DNA of 64,000 bases, taken from Niastella soli. Lineage in GTDB: Bacteria > Bacteroidota > Bacteroidia > Chitinophagales > Chitinophagaceae. Made by a program: the position numbers and the translations under genes. Shown one piece after another: positions 1 through 9,031 of the stretch (position 1 is its first letter; each line of letters begins with the position of its first letter). Where the stretch lies: assembly GCF_017742245.1 (NCBI RefSeq), contig NZ_JAGHKO010000004.1, positions 372,001 to 436,000 of the forward strand. Reading direction: 5' to 3'. A model generated the notes under the pieces. The model did no database searches. It was not told where the DNA came from and worked only from the letters and a program-made list of their open reading frames with translations.

Positions 1-388
1 CTACTACTACCTGATCTAGTGTGGATTCAAATTCATGCATGGTAACAACCAGTGATAATGATGCCCCCTCTTTAAGCGTATAACCATTCAAATCCTGCGA
101 CTGATAACCTACGCCTGTAAAAGTAAAATTGTACGGTCCACCAGCTGGCAAGTTGGTGAAAGTAAATACCCCGGCAGTGTCTGAACTTGCGCCGGCCGCA
201 AAATTTGTCTTTGTGTTGCGCGCCACTACAGTCACATGCACCAGTGGCTGGTTCTTTTCATTGGATACAACCCCTGTTACGGTGCTGTTTTTTTGTTGCG
301 CGTGTGTTGGTGTTAGAAATAGAAGGTTACTGAGAAAGAGTAGGGGCAATACAATTGCCCTGGATTTTAAAGCCGTCGTTGATCTCAT
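1..388 (-). CDS. SusC/RagA-type TonB-dependent receptor, N-terminal part (cut by window start)
   Basis: The minus strand from the ATG at 388 encodes a signal peptide (hydrophobic core about residues 10-30, ending in THAQQK) and then a carboxypeptidase-regulatory-like domain: a VTGVV opening strand, DTAGVFTFTNLPAG, and a TGVGYQSQ strand. This is the usual start of Bacteroidota outer-membrane SusC-type receptors, which import glycans or chelates with TonB energy. The frame runs open through base 1, so plug and barrel lie outside the window. It follows an ECF sigma factor and a FecR anti-sigma gene on the same strand, the classic regulator-receptor order, so receptor expression is probably induced by its own ligand. 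Family assignment is firm; the substrate cannot be told. Confidence 0.85.
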   Translation of the reverse strand, partial: MRSTTALKSRAIVLPLLFLSNLLFLTPTHAQQKNSTVTGVVSNEKNQPLVHVTVVARNTKTNFAAGASSDTAGVFTFTNLPAGGPYNFTFTGVGYQSQDLNGYTLKEGASLSLVVTMHEFESTLDQVVV

Positions 389-497
389 ATGCTTGCATTT
401 TAAATAAAAACGGGTTACCTGCCCGGCCAGAAAGCAGCTCCTGTCCGGTACACCGTTTTAATATCGTTTGGTCTACTTAATTAATGGTTGGGTTCAC

Positions 498-1622
498 TTA
501 TTGATGGATAATATAGGTGTTATCCTCACGGGTACATTTTAGTTTATTAGCTTTGGTTATTAAATTCAAGATCATTTCTATTGAGTCGGTCGTCCTGAAC
601 TGACCTACAAAATATTTTTGTTGCACATCTTTAGTATCATACACGACGGTCACTCCGTAACTGGATGCCAGGTGATCAAATACCTGCGACAATGCCTGGT
701 TGTTATACATGCGCCAGGAGCCGCTTTTATTTACAGGCAACATGGGATTGTCATTGGGCATTACTTCTTCCTCCTCCTTTTTTACAACCGGCTCCTGATT
801 GCCGCCGGCCCCAAATGAACGCACCAATGTTATAAGGGGGCCATACACAAACTCCTGACCTGGCAACAGATATACATCGTTCTTAAGCAGGTTATTTGTT
901 GTTGCCAAAGGCTGTATCACCACTCTCCCATTGTATAATCGTACCGTGATCTGCTTTTTCGTTTTGTATGCATCCACGGTAAACTCAGTACCAAGCGCCG
1001 TTGTAGTAATTGCATCACTTTCTACACTAAAAGGCCTGCTTGCATTTTTTGCTACTTTAAAGAACGCTTTACCGGTGAGTTTAATATATCTTTCTATAAA
1101 ATGTTTTTCAAACACTAATTCACTATTGTTGAACAACACGACCAAAGAACCATCGGCCAGCATTATTTTTCTTTCTTTACCTGTTGTATTTACCTCGTGT
1201 TGCCAAACTGTAGCAACACTTTCCTTTTTATTTTCTGTTTTCTTTACAACAGATCGCTGTTGGCCATTTTTATTTTTATAAAGCCAGCTTAACCCTATGG
1301 CCAGCAATAACGCGGCAGCAACACCCACCCGCAAAACCCTGCGGAAAATAACGCCGTTCGATCTTTTGTGAATGGGAACAACATTAGCATCTCTTGCAGA
1401 GATGTTTTCTCTGAATTTATTCCATTCTACGTCTTCATTCACCTGTTCTGTCAGCTTAACAGCGGTAAGCTGCCAGGCATTTTTGATATTTATAAAGTAG
1501 CGCTGGTTCTCCTCACTGGCATTGATCCAGGCAACTACCAACGCATGCTCTTCCTCATTCAGGTCATTGATCAGTAATCTGGCTATCAGCTCATTTATTT
1601 CATTGTTTCGTTCCATGCACAA
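498..1622 (-). CDS. FecR-family anti-sigma factor
   Basis: A protein of 374 residues with three parts. A cytoplasmic N-terminus (about 1-95) would bind the sigma factor. One transmembrane helix lies near 98-116. A periplasmic FecR domain spans about 145-240 (ADGSLVVLFNNSEL, LTGKAFFKVAK, TALGTEFTVDAY), and the C-terminal 70 residues match the DUF4974 domain that contacts the receptor's signalling region. Translation may start at residue 1 or at the Met three codons in (1616). It lies 52 bp downstream of the ECF sigma gene and 109 bp upstream of the SusC-type receptor, all on one strand. Inferred role: it relays ligand occupancy of that receptor to the sigma factor. Confidence 0.93.
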   Translation of the reverse strand: MCMERNNEINELIARLLINDLNEEEHALVVAWINASEENQRYFINIKNAWQLTAVKLTEQVNEDVEWNKFRENISARDANVVPIHKRSNGVIFRRVLRVGVAAALLLAIGLSWLYKNKNGQQRSVVKKTENKKESVATVWQHEVNTTGKERKIMLADGSLVVLFNNSELVFEKHFIERYIKLTGKAFFKVAKNASRPFSVESDAITTTALGTEFTVDAYKTKKQITVRLYNGRVVIQPLATTNNLLKNDVYLLPGQEFVYGPLITLVRSFGAGGNQEPVVKKEEEEVMPNDNPMLPVNKSGSWRMYNNQALSQVFDHLASSYGVTVVYDTKDVQQKYFVGQFRTTDSIEMILNLITKANKLKCTREDNTYIIHQ

Positions 1623-1674
1623 TAAATTGATACGACTGGGAAAGGGATTACCCTTACAAAGGCGTTAAAAAAAA

Positions 1675-2289
1675 TTATTTATTAAACAGGATACTGAAAA
1701 TCAATACAATATTTAGGTAAGAAAGATGGGGCGACAATTTCTCCCGCAACCTGGCCAGGGCCCTGCCCATCTGAGTTTCCACCGTTTTTACTGAAATACT
1801 CAACCGTTCGGCAATTTCACTGTATTTCAGGCCCTCGAACCGGCTCAATTCGAATACCCGGCGCATTTGCTCGGGCAGTTCAGCAATGGCTGCATTTATT
1901 TCTGACTGTAATTGTTTTACACTTAGCTCATCAAAACTATTGGTGGACGCATTTTCCGGCATCGTATGCAATACAAACTGCATGTATTGCTGTTTTATCT
2001 TCCCGTGTTTCAGGCTATCGAGCACATTGTTGGTGATGATCTTGTAGAGATATGACTTGGGGGAAAGGCCGGGGGTCAGGTTTTCACGGGCATCCCAAAG
2101 CTTAATGAAACCGGTATGCACTGCTTCCTTGGCCGTGTCGAGATCGAGCCCAAACTTAAACTGGCAGTATGCGCATAATGACGAAAACTGCTTTTTAAAG
2201 AAGTCTTCAAAGGAAGCATCATCAAATCGCCACTCATCAGTAGAAGCACCTTCAAAATTTTTCTCCGGTGGATTTCGGTTCATTAGCAA
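1675..2289 (-). CDS. ECF-type RNA polymerase sigma factor
   Basis: At 204 residues it has the normal ECF size and layout. Region 2 lies around residues 28-100 (FEDFFKKQFSSLCAYCQFKFGLD, then SYLYKIITNNVLD). Region 4 lies around 130-188, with the helix-turn-helix core LKYSEIAERLSISVKTVETQ. No sigma region 3 is present. The C-terminal 16 residues are unusually hydrophobic (LSYLNIVLIFSILF), which is seen in some Bacteroidota ECF factors and might hold the protein near the membrane; that is inference. It is the first gene of a sigma/FecR/SusC cassette and should direct transcription of the receptor operon. Confidence 0.94.
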   Translation of the reverse strand: MLMNRNPPEKNFEGASTDEWRFDDASFEDFFKKQFSSLCAYCQFKFGLDLDTAKEAVHTGFIKLWDARENLTPGLSPKSYLYKIITNNVLDSLKHGKIKQQYMQFVLHTMPENASTNSFDELSVKQLQSEINAAIAELPEQMRRVFELSRFEGLKYSEIAERLSISVKTVETQMGRALARLREKLSPHLSYLNIVLIFSILFNK

Positions 2290-2363
2290 GCTGTTTCGTC
2301 TAGGTTACAACAACAAAATAAGCACAAATGGTGCTCATTGACAAAAAACTGTCATTTTAACGC

Positions 2364-2395
2364 AAAAAAGCCCTCCCGACTTTGGCCGGGAAGGC
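2364..2395 (-). terminator. Rho-independent terminator of the GxGYxYP gene
   Basis: Read on the minus strand, GCCTTCCCG and CGGGAGGGC form a 9-bp stem, with one mismatch, around an 8-base loop, followed by six T. It lies about 80 bp past the stop codon at 2474 and before the sigma gene, so it separates the two transcripts. Confidence 0.8.
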
Positions 2396-2473
2396 AAGCA
2401 AAAAAGTTTAGCAGCATCTAGTGTATTGATATGCAGCTTATTCAATCAATCACTATCGAAGACCTTCTCATTA

Positions 2474-4510
2474 TTACTTCTTCGTTATCGGATTAAACCG
2501 GCAGGCATTTATAGCGGGGTTCGCCTGTAGCCCATTTGCTTCCCTGATCAATTGAAAAATATGATCGGGCCGAACTACTATATAATCACTGTTGAGGGAA
2601 TTGGCCACGTTCTTGAAATTGGTGGGTTTTATATCCGTCCAGGGTTGCGCCTGAATGATGATGAATCTTGGCGAAGTGCCATTCCAGCCTGCAGCTGCAC
2701 TGGCAATATGATCTTTCATTGCCTGTTCACTGGTGCAGTAGTTGCAGGAAAGCGCCATGCCAGGCAAACTGTTATTATAAATGGTCAATCCACCACCCGT
2801 GTTTTGCGCCGTGAGGCCTAACAACGATGGCGCAATACTGGCAAATGTTTGTCCAACATTCTGGTTAATGCCACCAGTAATAGTATTCCAGATGGTGATC
2901 ACCCTGAAACCGGCACGGCGGTTATAATCGTCTGTTTTAGCCACAAACATATTCAGCAGGTTTTGATTGGGCCAGCTGTTCGGATAAGTATACCCATACC
3001 CTGAAGGGCCGGAAATAAGGTTATCATTATCGGTGGCTGTTTTCCAGTAATAATTGAGGGCACCGGGCATGGCATCCAACATGGCGGGTGATAACGTCCA
3101 GCCCATAGGCACAGAACCCCGGTCTGGGTTATTCCATAGTTTGCGCATTAAATGTTCAATGTACTGCAGGTTATCACCATCACTTAAGATAAAGGCAACA
3201 TACAATTTGTTTTGCAACGTTGGTTTGGGCGGCGCGGGTTTAAGGGTTACTGTTCTGGAGGTACCACTGTGCATGGTTAAATTACTACACCAATCGCTGG
3301 CAATAGTGGTAATACCATATTGCGAAGTACGTTGTACACCCGGTTGTTCTTCGGGCCACCAGCCCATAAAATTGGAACCGGGCGGCATGGAAGACAGAAA
3401 GCTGTTTAACAAGGTACTTTCAGCCGCTACATTGGGATCGAGCCAGATAGCGGCAGCGCCCAGGGCAGTAGCATATTCGCGCAGGGCAGCCTTATGCACA
3501 TCGGGGTTTAAACCAATTATTAACCGGTGATCGATGCCGGGCCAATACGTATTGTATAAAGTTTGGTATACCTGCAGCTTGCTGGTATATTGTCCGCGCA
3601 GGTCAACCAGCACGGGTAAATTATAGGGAGCAGCTGTTAAACGGGCTACCAATAAAGGCGAAGCGATCAGGGCCTTCCTGCTTTTTGCCATTACGGTGGC
3701 CAGGTTTACCGTATGGATCTGCGCTGGGTCATATACGATCAGTCCGGACAGTTCGCTGCGGTATTTGGTTATAAGACTGTATTTATCGGTGATCTCCGTA
3801 TAACTCAAACCCAACGACTGCAACCAGGTATAAGGTCCTTCAGCAAACGCATCCCCTTCATAGGAGAAAATACGTGGCTTTGTTTTGTTTACTATACCTT
3901 TCAGTGAAGCAAACAAATACATTTCGGCAGAGGACGCATTTTGCTGCACAGCCACCCAGTCTACCTTTGTATAGGAGGTACCGCGCCAGTATACCCGCAG
4001 TTCAATGGATTGGTTATCGGCCGGCATGGTAAAGGGCAAGGTGAAATTTACATAGTCACCTGCAATGGAAAATTGTAACCGGGTAATTGTTTGTGAAGCC
4101 AGTACCTGGCCAGTGGTAGCGTTCCTGACATCGATATCAACAACCGGGTCGTTATTGGCGGTGTTGTTGTCAACCTTCATGCGGAACTCGGCCACATTGG
4201 GTCCTGCCGGTATGGTGGCATCATAAGGGCCATAGATCATATGATCGTTAGGCGCATCTATTCCGGTTTGGCAAAGCCAGCCATCGGATTCCAAGCGCCC
4301 GGTCTTGTGACCTAAGTTTGGCCCCTCGCCTTCCCAACGGGTACTTGTTTCGCGAAGGGTGATGAGGTCCTGCGTTGGTGCAGGGGCCGGAAAAGTAGGA
4401 AGCAGTTGTGATTGTGGCCAGCTGATCTGGGCCATTGCGGGTATAACGATCAATTGTAACAGGGGCAATAGCCAGCCTGTTCGCCTACAGAGCGAGGTAA
4501 GTAATTTCAT
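2474..4510 (-). CDS. Secreted GxGYxYP-domain putative glycoside hydrolase
   Basis: The frame is open to 4567, but the ATG at 4510 gives a normal signal peptide (MKLLTSLCRRTGW, hydrophobic stretch, cleavage near AMAQ), so I place the start there; the mature protein has about 650 residues. About residue 500 carries the family signature GPSGYGYTYPNSW (GxGYxYP). The N-terminal 200 residues look like a beta-rich carbohydrate-binding-like region, and the next part matches the GxGYxYP N-terminal domain. Members are predicted glycoside hydrolases of gut and soil Bacteroidota with no established substrate. It is monocistronic, with a terminator at 2364-2395, and is transcribed divergently from the AraC gene at 4776. 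Confidence 0.85.
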   Translation of the reverse strand: MKLLTSLCRRTGWLLPLLQLIVIPAMAQISWPQSQLLPTFPAPAPTQDLITLRETSTRWEGEGPNLGHKTGRLESDGWLCQTGIDAPNDHMIYGPYDATIPAGPNVAEFRMKVDNNTANNDPVVDIDVRNATTGQVLASQTITRLQFSIAGDYVNFTLPFTMPADNQSIELRVYWRGTSYTKVDWVAVQQNASSAEMYLFASLKGIVNKTKPRIFSYEGDAFAEGPYTWLQSLGLSYTEITDKYSLITKYRSELSGLIVYDPAQIHTVNLATVMAKSRKALIASPLLVARLTAAPYNLPVLVDLRGQYTSKLQVYQTLYNTYWPGIDHRLIIGLNPDVHKAALREYATALGAAAIWLDPNVAAESTLLNSFLSSMPPGSNFMGWWPEEQPGVQRTSQYGITTIASDWCSNLTMHSGTSRTVTLKPAPPKPTLQNKLYVAFILSDGDNLQYIEHLMRKLWNNPDRGSVPMGWTLSPAMLDAMPGALNYYWKTATDNDNLISGPSGYGYTYPNSWPNQNLLNMFVAKTDDYNRRAGFRVITIWNTITGGINQNVGQTFASIAPSLLGLTAQNTGGGLTIYNNSLPGMALSCNYCTSEQAMKDHIASAAAGWNGTSPRFIIIQAQPWTDIKPTNFKNVANSLNSDYIVVRPDHIFQLIREANGLQANPAINACRFNPITKK

Positions 4511-4651
4511 AGAAACCAGTTTAATGTAATTAATGGACTTGTAATTTCGGCATTTAGCAAATACCAAATAAAAAAGGGGTAAGCGGTTAAGCTATAATGC
4601 CTTGTAGTGCTGAAACTAGGTAGGTTGGTTGATACGTTGATATGGGTGGCA

Positions 4652-4691
4652 GGTTGACCAGTTGACCAGTTGATCGGTTGATCGGTTGATC
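4652..4691. repeat. Five-copy 8-bp tandem repeat between divergent genes
   Basis: Five consecutive units of (A/G)GTTGA(C/T)C, with further degenerate GGTTGAT copies just upstream (about 4623-4640). The array lies in the 265-bp gap between the GxGYxYP gene and the AraC gene, where both promoters must be. Confidence 0.8.
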
Positions 4692-4775
4692 AGTTATTAC
4701 AATTTAAAGAAGACCAGGGGCGTCCTTTAACGTAGAAGTAAAACACAATTTCACTTTTATCCTGTAGCTTGCAGC

Positions 4776-5636
4776 ATGAGATATATTCTGAAGGACGAAA
4801 AAACAGGTGGTGATCTTTTGTTATTCAAGAATGAACCTGGTTTCGATCGTTTATATTTCAGTCGCGACCGTTTCAATAAATACTTTACCATAGCCTGGAA
4901 TCCCGGGGAAAAGCAAACCGTGACCATCGATGGCACTGAACATGATCTTCCACCCAATACCCTGCTAACGCTGCTGTTCAACCAGTCGTTCTCATTCGAA
5001 AGATCGGAGGAGATCATTGCCTGGCAGTTTAACCGTGAATTTTACTGTTTGATAGATCATGATAAAGAAGTGAGCTGCGTTGGTTTTTTGTTTGGCAGTA
5101 CCGATCATATTTTGATCCGGTTGCAGGAGGAAGCCCAGGAAAAACTGAAACTGCTCTCGGCCATATTCATGGATGAATTTAAAACAACCGATAATATCCA
5201 GAATGAAATGCTGCTGGCCTTATTGAAACGGCTCATCAGCTATATAACCCGTCTGGCCAGATCGGAGTATGTGCCAGAGAAAAAAGTGCAGGAAGAGAAA
5301 TATCATTTGATAAGAAAATTCAATCTGTTGGTGGAAATGCATTTCAAAGAAGAGCACTCGGTGAGCTTTTATGCCCAACAACTTTTTAAATCACCCAAAA
5401 CGCTGTCGAACCTTTTTGCCATTTATAATAACAAAACTCCTTCACAGGTAATACAGGAAAGAATACTTATTGAAGCCAAAAGGTTGCTGACCTACACCAG
5501 CAAAACGGTTAAGCAGATCACCTTTGAATTAGGCTTTGAAGACGTATCCTATTTCTCTAACTTTTTTAAAAAACACACATCCTTATCGCCTGTTGATTTC
5601 CGGCATGCGACCCCGGTCTCAAAAGAAGGGAAATAA
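4776..5636 (+). CDS. AraC-family transcriptional regulator
   Basis: A 286-residue protein. The N-terminal 150 residues are a cupin-like sensor region (VTIDGTEHDLPPNTLLTLL). The C-terminal 100 residues are an AraC double helix-turn-helix: first helix pair near 205-235 (VSFYAQQLFKSPKTLSNLF), second near 250-275 (VKQITFELGFEDVSYFSNFFKKH). The start ATG follows a plausible -7-like TTTCACTTTTATC by about 20 nt. It is 97 bp upstream of, and codirectional with, an alpha/beta hydrolase gene that it may control; this pairing with a detoxifying hydrolase or oxidoreductase is frequent in Bacteroidota. The effector is unknown. Confidence 0.93.
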   Translation: MRYILKDEKTGGDLLLFKNEPGFDRLYFSRDRFNKYFTIAWNPGEKQTVTIDGTEHDLPPNTLLTLLFNQSFSFERSEEIIAWQFNREFYCLIDHDKEVSCVGFLFGSTDHILIRLQEEAQEKLKLLSAIFMDEFKTTDNIQNEMLLALLKRLISYITRLARSEYVPEKKVQEEKYHLIRKFNLLVEMHFKEEHSVSFYAQQLFKSPKTLSNLFAIYNNKTPSQVIQERILIEAKRLLTYTSKTVKQITFELGFEDVSYFSNFFKKHTSLSPVDFRHATPVSKEGK

Positions 5637-5733
5637 TTACAACTGACCGGGAAATCAGCCCAAGATCCAACGCCCTTTTCCGTACCATCTTTGTATCGTT
5701 GAAGCAAACAAAATCACTCAACAATCAAATAAC

Positions 5734-6456
5734 ATGGAAAAGCAAACATCCCCCATTAAAAATGTAGTATTAGTTCATGGCGCCTTCGCCGATGGATCAG
5801 GTTACAGAGGTCTTTATGAAGTGCTCACCCAAAAAGGGTATAATGTAACCGTAGTTCAAAACCCGTTATCTTCCCTGGAAGCCGATGTGAAGGCTACTAC
5901 GCTGGCCCTTGACAAACAGGACGGCCCTACCATTCTGGCCGGTCACTCCTGGGGCGGTGCGGTGATCACAGAAGCCGGTAATCACCCCAAAGTGGCAGCC
6001 CTCGTTTACATTGCCGCCTTCCAGCCCGACAATGGCGAATCTCCCCTTACCTGGATCCAGACACTCCCTCCTGCCCCGGAAAACGGTATTACCCCCGATG
6101 AGAACGGTATTCTGTATTTTGTTAAAGAAAAGTACCATGCCGGTTTTTGTGCCGACCTGAGCGAAGCGGAAGCAGATTTCATGTACGCTTCACAAGGCGC
6201 CTTTTACGCCAGCGCATTCGCTACGAACATTACCAATGCCGCGTGGAGACATAAGCCAGCCTTTGGCATTGTAGCCACCGAGGACAAAGCTATTTTACCC
6301 GACATTGAACGGAATATGTACAAGCGTTCCAATACCAAAGTAACGGAAATACAGGGAAGCCATGTGGTGTTTATGTCACAACCTGCAAAGGTGGCCGCTG
6401 TGATCATTGAAGCTGCGGAAAGTGTGGCTGCTGAAAGTTTGGTTGCCAGTAAGTAA
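5734..6456 (+). CDS. Alpha/beta hydrolase (esterase-like)
   Basis: A cytoplasmic protein of 240 residues without a signal peptide. The oxyanion-hole strand is VVLVHGAFADGS (11-22) and the nucleophile elbow is GHSWGG, giving Ser72. A probable acid is in VATEDKAI and the catalytic His in GSHVVFM near residue 210. It belongs to the group of small alpha/beta hydrolases annotated as esterases or salicylate-esterase-like; the substrate cannot be deduced. The preceding AraC regulator is the likely control. A strong bidirectional-looking hairpin follows at 6477-6516. Confidence 0.9.
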   Translation: MEKQTSPIKNVVLVHGAFADGSGYRGLYEVLTQKGYNVTVVQNPLSSLEADVKATTLALDKQDGPTILAGHSWGGAVITEAGNHPKVAALVYIAAFQPDNGESPLTWIQTLPPAPENGITPDENGILYFVKEKYHAGFCADLSEAEADFMYASQGAFYASAFATNITNAAWRHKPAFGIVATEDKAILPDIERNMYKRSNTKVTEIQGSHVVFMSQPAKVAAVIIEAAESVAAESLVASK

Positions 6457-6476
6457 TTGGGCTTGGTAAGTACGCC

Positions 6477-6516
6477 AAAACGGGCTGTTCCGACTAACGT
6501 TGGGGCAGCCCGTTTT
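6477..6516 (+). terminator. Terminator after the alpha/beta hydrolase gene
   Basis: AAAACGGGCTG and CAGCCCGTTTT form an 11-bp perfect stem around an 18-base loop, ending in T4. It isolates the hydrolase transcript from modABC. Confidence 0.8.
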
Positions 6517-6580
6517 ATGAACCAATCGTTATATCTTGCCGCAAATAGCGTAGCTTCGTAATCAATTAAATCTGAAGCAG

Positions 6581-7339
6581 ATGAGGAAGAAAATGCTTTT
6601 TTTCTTTATTAGTATGAGCTGCTCACTGCAATTACTGGCCCAGTCGAAACTAACCATTGCAGTGGCCGCTAATATGCAATATACCATACAGGAACTGATC
6701 ACAGAATTCAATAAAGCAAACAAAACAAAGATCGATGTGGTGCTGGGCGCTTCCGGAAAACTCACCCAACAGGTACTGAACGGCGCCCCTTTTGATATTT
6801 TTATTTCAGCAGACAAGGAATTTCCCCAAAAGCTGGCGGACAATCATTTTACCCTGGAGCCGCCTAAAGTGTATGCACAGGGGCTGCTGGTATTGTGGAG
6901 CGTAAAACCCAACATTCAGCCGGCAAAGGACCTGAAGCTTCTGGTTAGCCCTGCTATTAAAAGTATTGCTATTGCCAACCCCAAAACAGCGCCCTATGGC
7001 AGCGCAGCAGAAGCAATTTTGAAGAAATATAATCTGTATGCTATTATTTCCTCAAAACTGGTAACCGGTGAAAGCATTACCCAAACAAGCCAGTTCATTG
7101 CCACCCGCAATGCAGACATTGGCTTTACGGCAAAGGCCATCGTGATCTCCGGTGAGATGAAGGGTAAGGGCAAATGGGTGGAATTAAATTCCGCGGATTA
7201 TCCGCCTATTGAACAGGCGGCCGCCCTGTTGAAACACGCGAAAGAAGCCAACGAAGGGGCAGCCAAACAATTTTATAATTTCCTGTATTCAGCCAAAGCA
7301 AAAGCCATTTATAACAAATTTGGGTACATTGTAAAATGA
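6581..7339 (+). CDS. modA: Molybdate ABC transporter, periplasmic substrate-binding protein
   Basis: A 252-residue protein with a signal peptide (about 1-21, ending SLQLLAQ). It has the ModA fingerprints: LTIAVAANMQYTIQELITEF at the mature start, VVLGASGKLTQQVLNGAPFDIFISADKEFP, and FIATRNADIGFTAKA near the C-terminus. It captures molybdate (or tungstate) outside the inner membrane and delivers it to ModB. The stop overlaps the modB start by 4 bases (ATGA), so the genes are translationally coupled. No molybdenum-cofactor riboswitch could be recognised in the 125-bp leader. Confidence 0.95.
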   Translation: MRKKMLFFFISMSCSLQLLAQSKLTIAVAANMQYTIQELITEFNKANKTKIDVVLGASGKLTQQVLNGAPFDIFISADKEFPQKLADNHFTLEPPKVYAQGLLVLWSVKPNIQPAKDLKLLVSPAIKSIAIANPKTAPYGSAAEAILKKYNLYAIISSKLVTGESITQTSQFIATRNADIGFTAKAIVISGEMKGKGKWVELNSADYPPIEQAAALLKHAKEANEGAAKQFYNFLYSAKAKAIYNKFGYIVK

Positions 7340-8010
7340 TCGCGTTAGCTCCTTTGTGGCTTACTTTAAAACTGGCGTTGAGCACAACGCTTATTTTGTT
7401 TATTATAGCTGTACCGTTGGCCAACTGGCTATCCGGTGATAAAGGCTTTTTCAAAATAATTGTAAAGACCATCGTCAGTATGCCGCTTGTTTTACCACCT
7501 ACCGTTATTGGGTTTTATTTATTACTGGCATTCAGTCCGGCCAATTTTTTTGGCCATTGGCTGGAAGAATGGTTTGACATCCGGCTGGTATTTTCCTTTT
7601 CGGGGTTATTGATCGCATCGGTCATCTACAGTTTGCCTTTTATGGTGCATCCCATACAATCGGGTCTTTCTTCTTTATCGCCCAGTTTAAAAGAAGCAGC
7701 TTTCTCATTGGGAAAAACCAGGTGGCAAACGCTAACGCAGGTATTACTGCCAAACATCAAACCATCCCTGCTCACCGGCATTGTGCTCACCTTTGCGCAT
7801 ACCGTTGGGGAATTTGGCGTGGTACTGATGATCGGGGGTAATATGCCGGGCAAAACACGTACGGCCTCCATTGCAATCTATGATGAAGTGGAAGCATTCA
7901 ATTACCATAATGCGAATGTATATGCAGGCATTTTGCTGGTGTTATCATTTGCGATATTACTGATACTCTATTCATTCAACCGTAAAATGCAGCAGACAAA
8001 ATTTTACTGA
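7336..8010 (+). CDS. modB: Molybdate ABC transporter, permease
   Basis: A protein of 224 residues with five or six hydrophobic segments. The cytoplasmic EAA loop is SLSPSLKEAAFSLGKTRWQTLTQVLLPNIKPSLLTG (about 112-147), which docks on ModC. The following GEFGVVLMIGGNMPGKTRTASIAIYDEVE stretch is highly typical of ModB. It starts inside the last codons of modA and ends 5 bp before modC, so the three form one operon. Confidence 0.95.
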   Translation: MIALAPLWLTLKLALSTTLILFIIAVPLANWLSGDKGFFKIIVKTIVSMPLVLPPTVIGFYLLLAFSPANFFGHWLEEWFDIRLVFSFSGLLIASVIYSLPFMVHPIQSGLSSLSPSLKEAAFSLGKTRWQTLTQVLLPNIKPSLLTGIVLTFAHTVGEFGVVLMIGGNMPGKTRTASIAIYDEVEAFNYHNANVYAGILLVLSFAILLILYSFNRKMQQTKFY

Positions 8011-8015
8011 GCGCT

Positions 8016-8870
8016 ATGATCAATTTTTCCTTGCAAAAGAACTTACATACGGCAGAAGGTGAAATACAATTGAATGTAAGCGCCCGGATCGAAAGCGGGA
8101 AATTTGTGAGCTTATACGGCGCCTCGGGCGTTGGTAAAACATCCATTCTGCGTATGTTGGCGGGTTTTATGAAACCTGACAACGGGTATATCAATGTAAA
8201 CAATTCGGTCTGGTACCATGCTTCCGCCAAAAAGCACATAGAGCCACAGCAAAGAAAGATCGGGTTTGTTTTCCAGGACTATGCCCTGTTTCCCAATATG
8301 AATGTGCGGGAAAACATCCGATTTGCATTAGGTAAAAATGAATCCCCTGCTATTGTAGATGAATTACTCGAGCTTACCGGGCTGATCAATCTTGCGGCCA
8401 GAAAGATCCAAACGCTTTCCGGCGGCCAGCAGCAACGCGTGGCGCTGGCAAGGGCCATTGCCAAAAGACCGGCCATTTTATTGCTGGATGAGCCGCTGTC
8501 GGCCATTGACAATGAGATGCGGGTATACCTGCAGGACACCTTAAAGGAAATACACCGGCGTTTTGCACTGACCACCATCCTGGTGAGCCATAATGCCAAT
8601 GAGATCATCAAACTGTCAGATACTGTTATTCATCTTGAACAAGGCCGGTTCCAACAGCAAACAACGCCGGCGCGGTTTTTCCAGAACGGGAATGAGGCGG
8701 CAAAAATAACCGGGAATATAATCTCGATCGAGGAGAATGGCAACGCAGTTGTTTTAATTGAAAACCGCCTGGTAAGCGTGCCGGCAGCGGGAGAAAAACT
8801 AAACCCTGATGATAAGGTCGACATCACCTGTAGTAATATGAGGGCCGCTGTTTCAAAAAAGGAGAAATAA
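8016..8870 (+). CDS. modC: Molybdate ABC transporter, ATP-binding protein
   Basis: The ATPase of 284 residues. Walker A is GASGVGKTS (about 35-43), the Q-loop is FQDYALFPNM, the signature is LSGGQQQRVALARA, Walker B is ILLLDEPLSAID and the switch His is in LVSHNANEI. The C-terminus holds only one short TOBE-like segment (AKITGNIISIEENGNAVVLIENRLVSV), so it is shorter than the 350-residue E. coli ModC and may lack full molybdate autoregulation. A hairpin terminator follows at 8899-8926. Confidence 0.95.
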   Translation: MINFSLQKNLHTAEGEIQLNVSARIESGKFVSLYGASGVGKTSILRMLAGFMKPDNGYINVNNSVWYHASAKKHIEPQQRKIGFVFQDYALFPNMNVRENIRFALGKNESPAIVDELLELTGLINLAARKIQTLSGGQQQRVALARAIAKRPAILLLDEPLSAIDNEMRVYLQDTLKEIHRRFALTTILVSHNANEIIKLSDTVIHLEQGRFQQQTTPARFFQNGNEAAKITGNIISIEENGNAVVLIENRLVSVPAAGEKLNPDDKVDITCSNMRAAVSKKEK

Positions 8871-8898
8871 CCAAGAAATAAACACCCAAAATTTTAAA

Positions 8899-8926
8899 AG
8901 CCATCCCGGTGACGGGATGGCTTTTT
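8899..8926 (+). terminator. Terminator of modABC
   Basis: AGCCATCCCG and CGGGATGGCT form a 10-bp perfect stem with a GTGA loop, followed by T5. It lies 29 bp past the modC stop. Confidence 0.88.
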
Positions 8927-9031
8927 AGTTGGCGTGCCACGGTTTGAGACCTTGGCAGCCTTGCTGCTGTTTAACTGTTAACCCATCCGGGAGGGCTAAA
9001 TCATTCGTAAATTTCCTTTAATATAAAAACC

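Noticed and set aside
6457..6580. A molybdenum-cofactor riboswitch before modABC
   Set aside because: The 124 bases hold the terminator of the preceding gene and a short leader, with no room for or sign of the aptamer.
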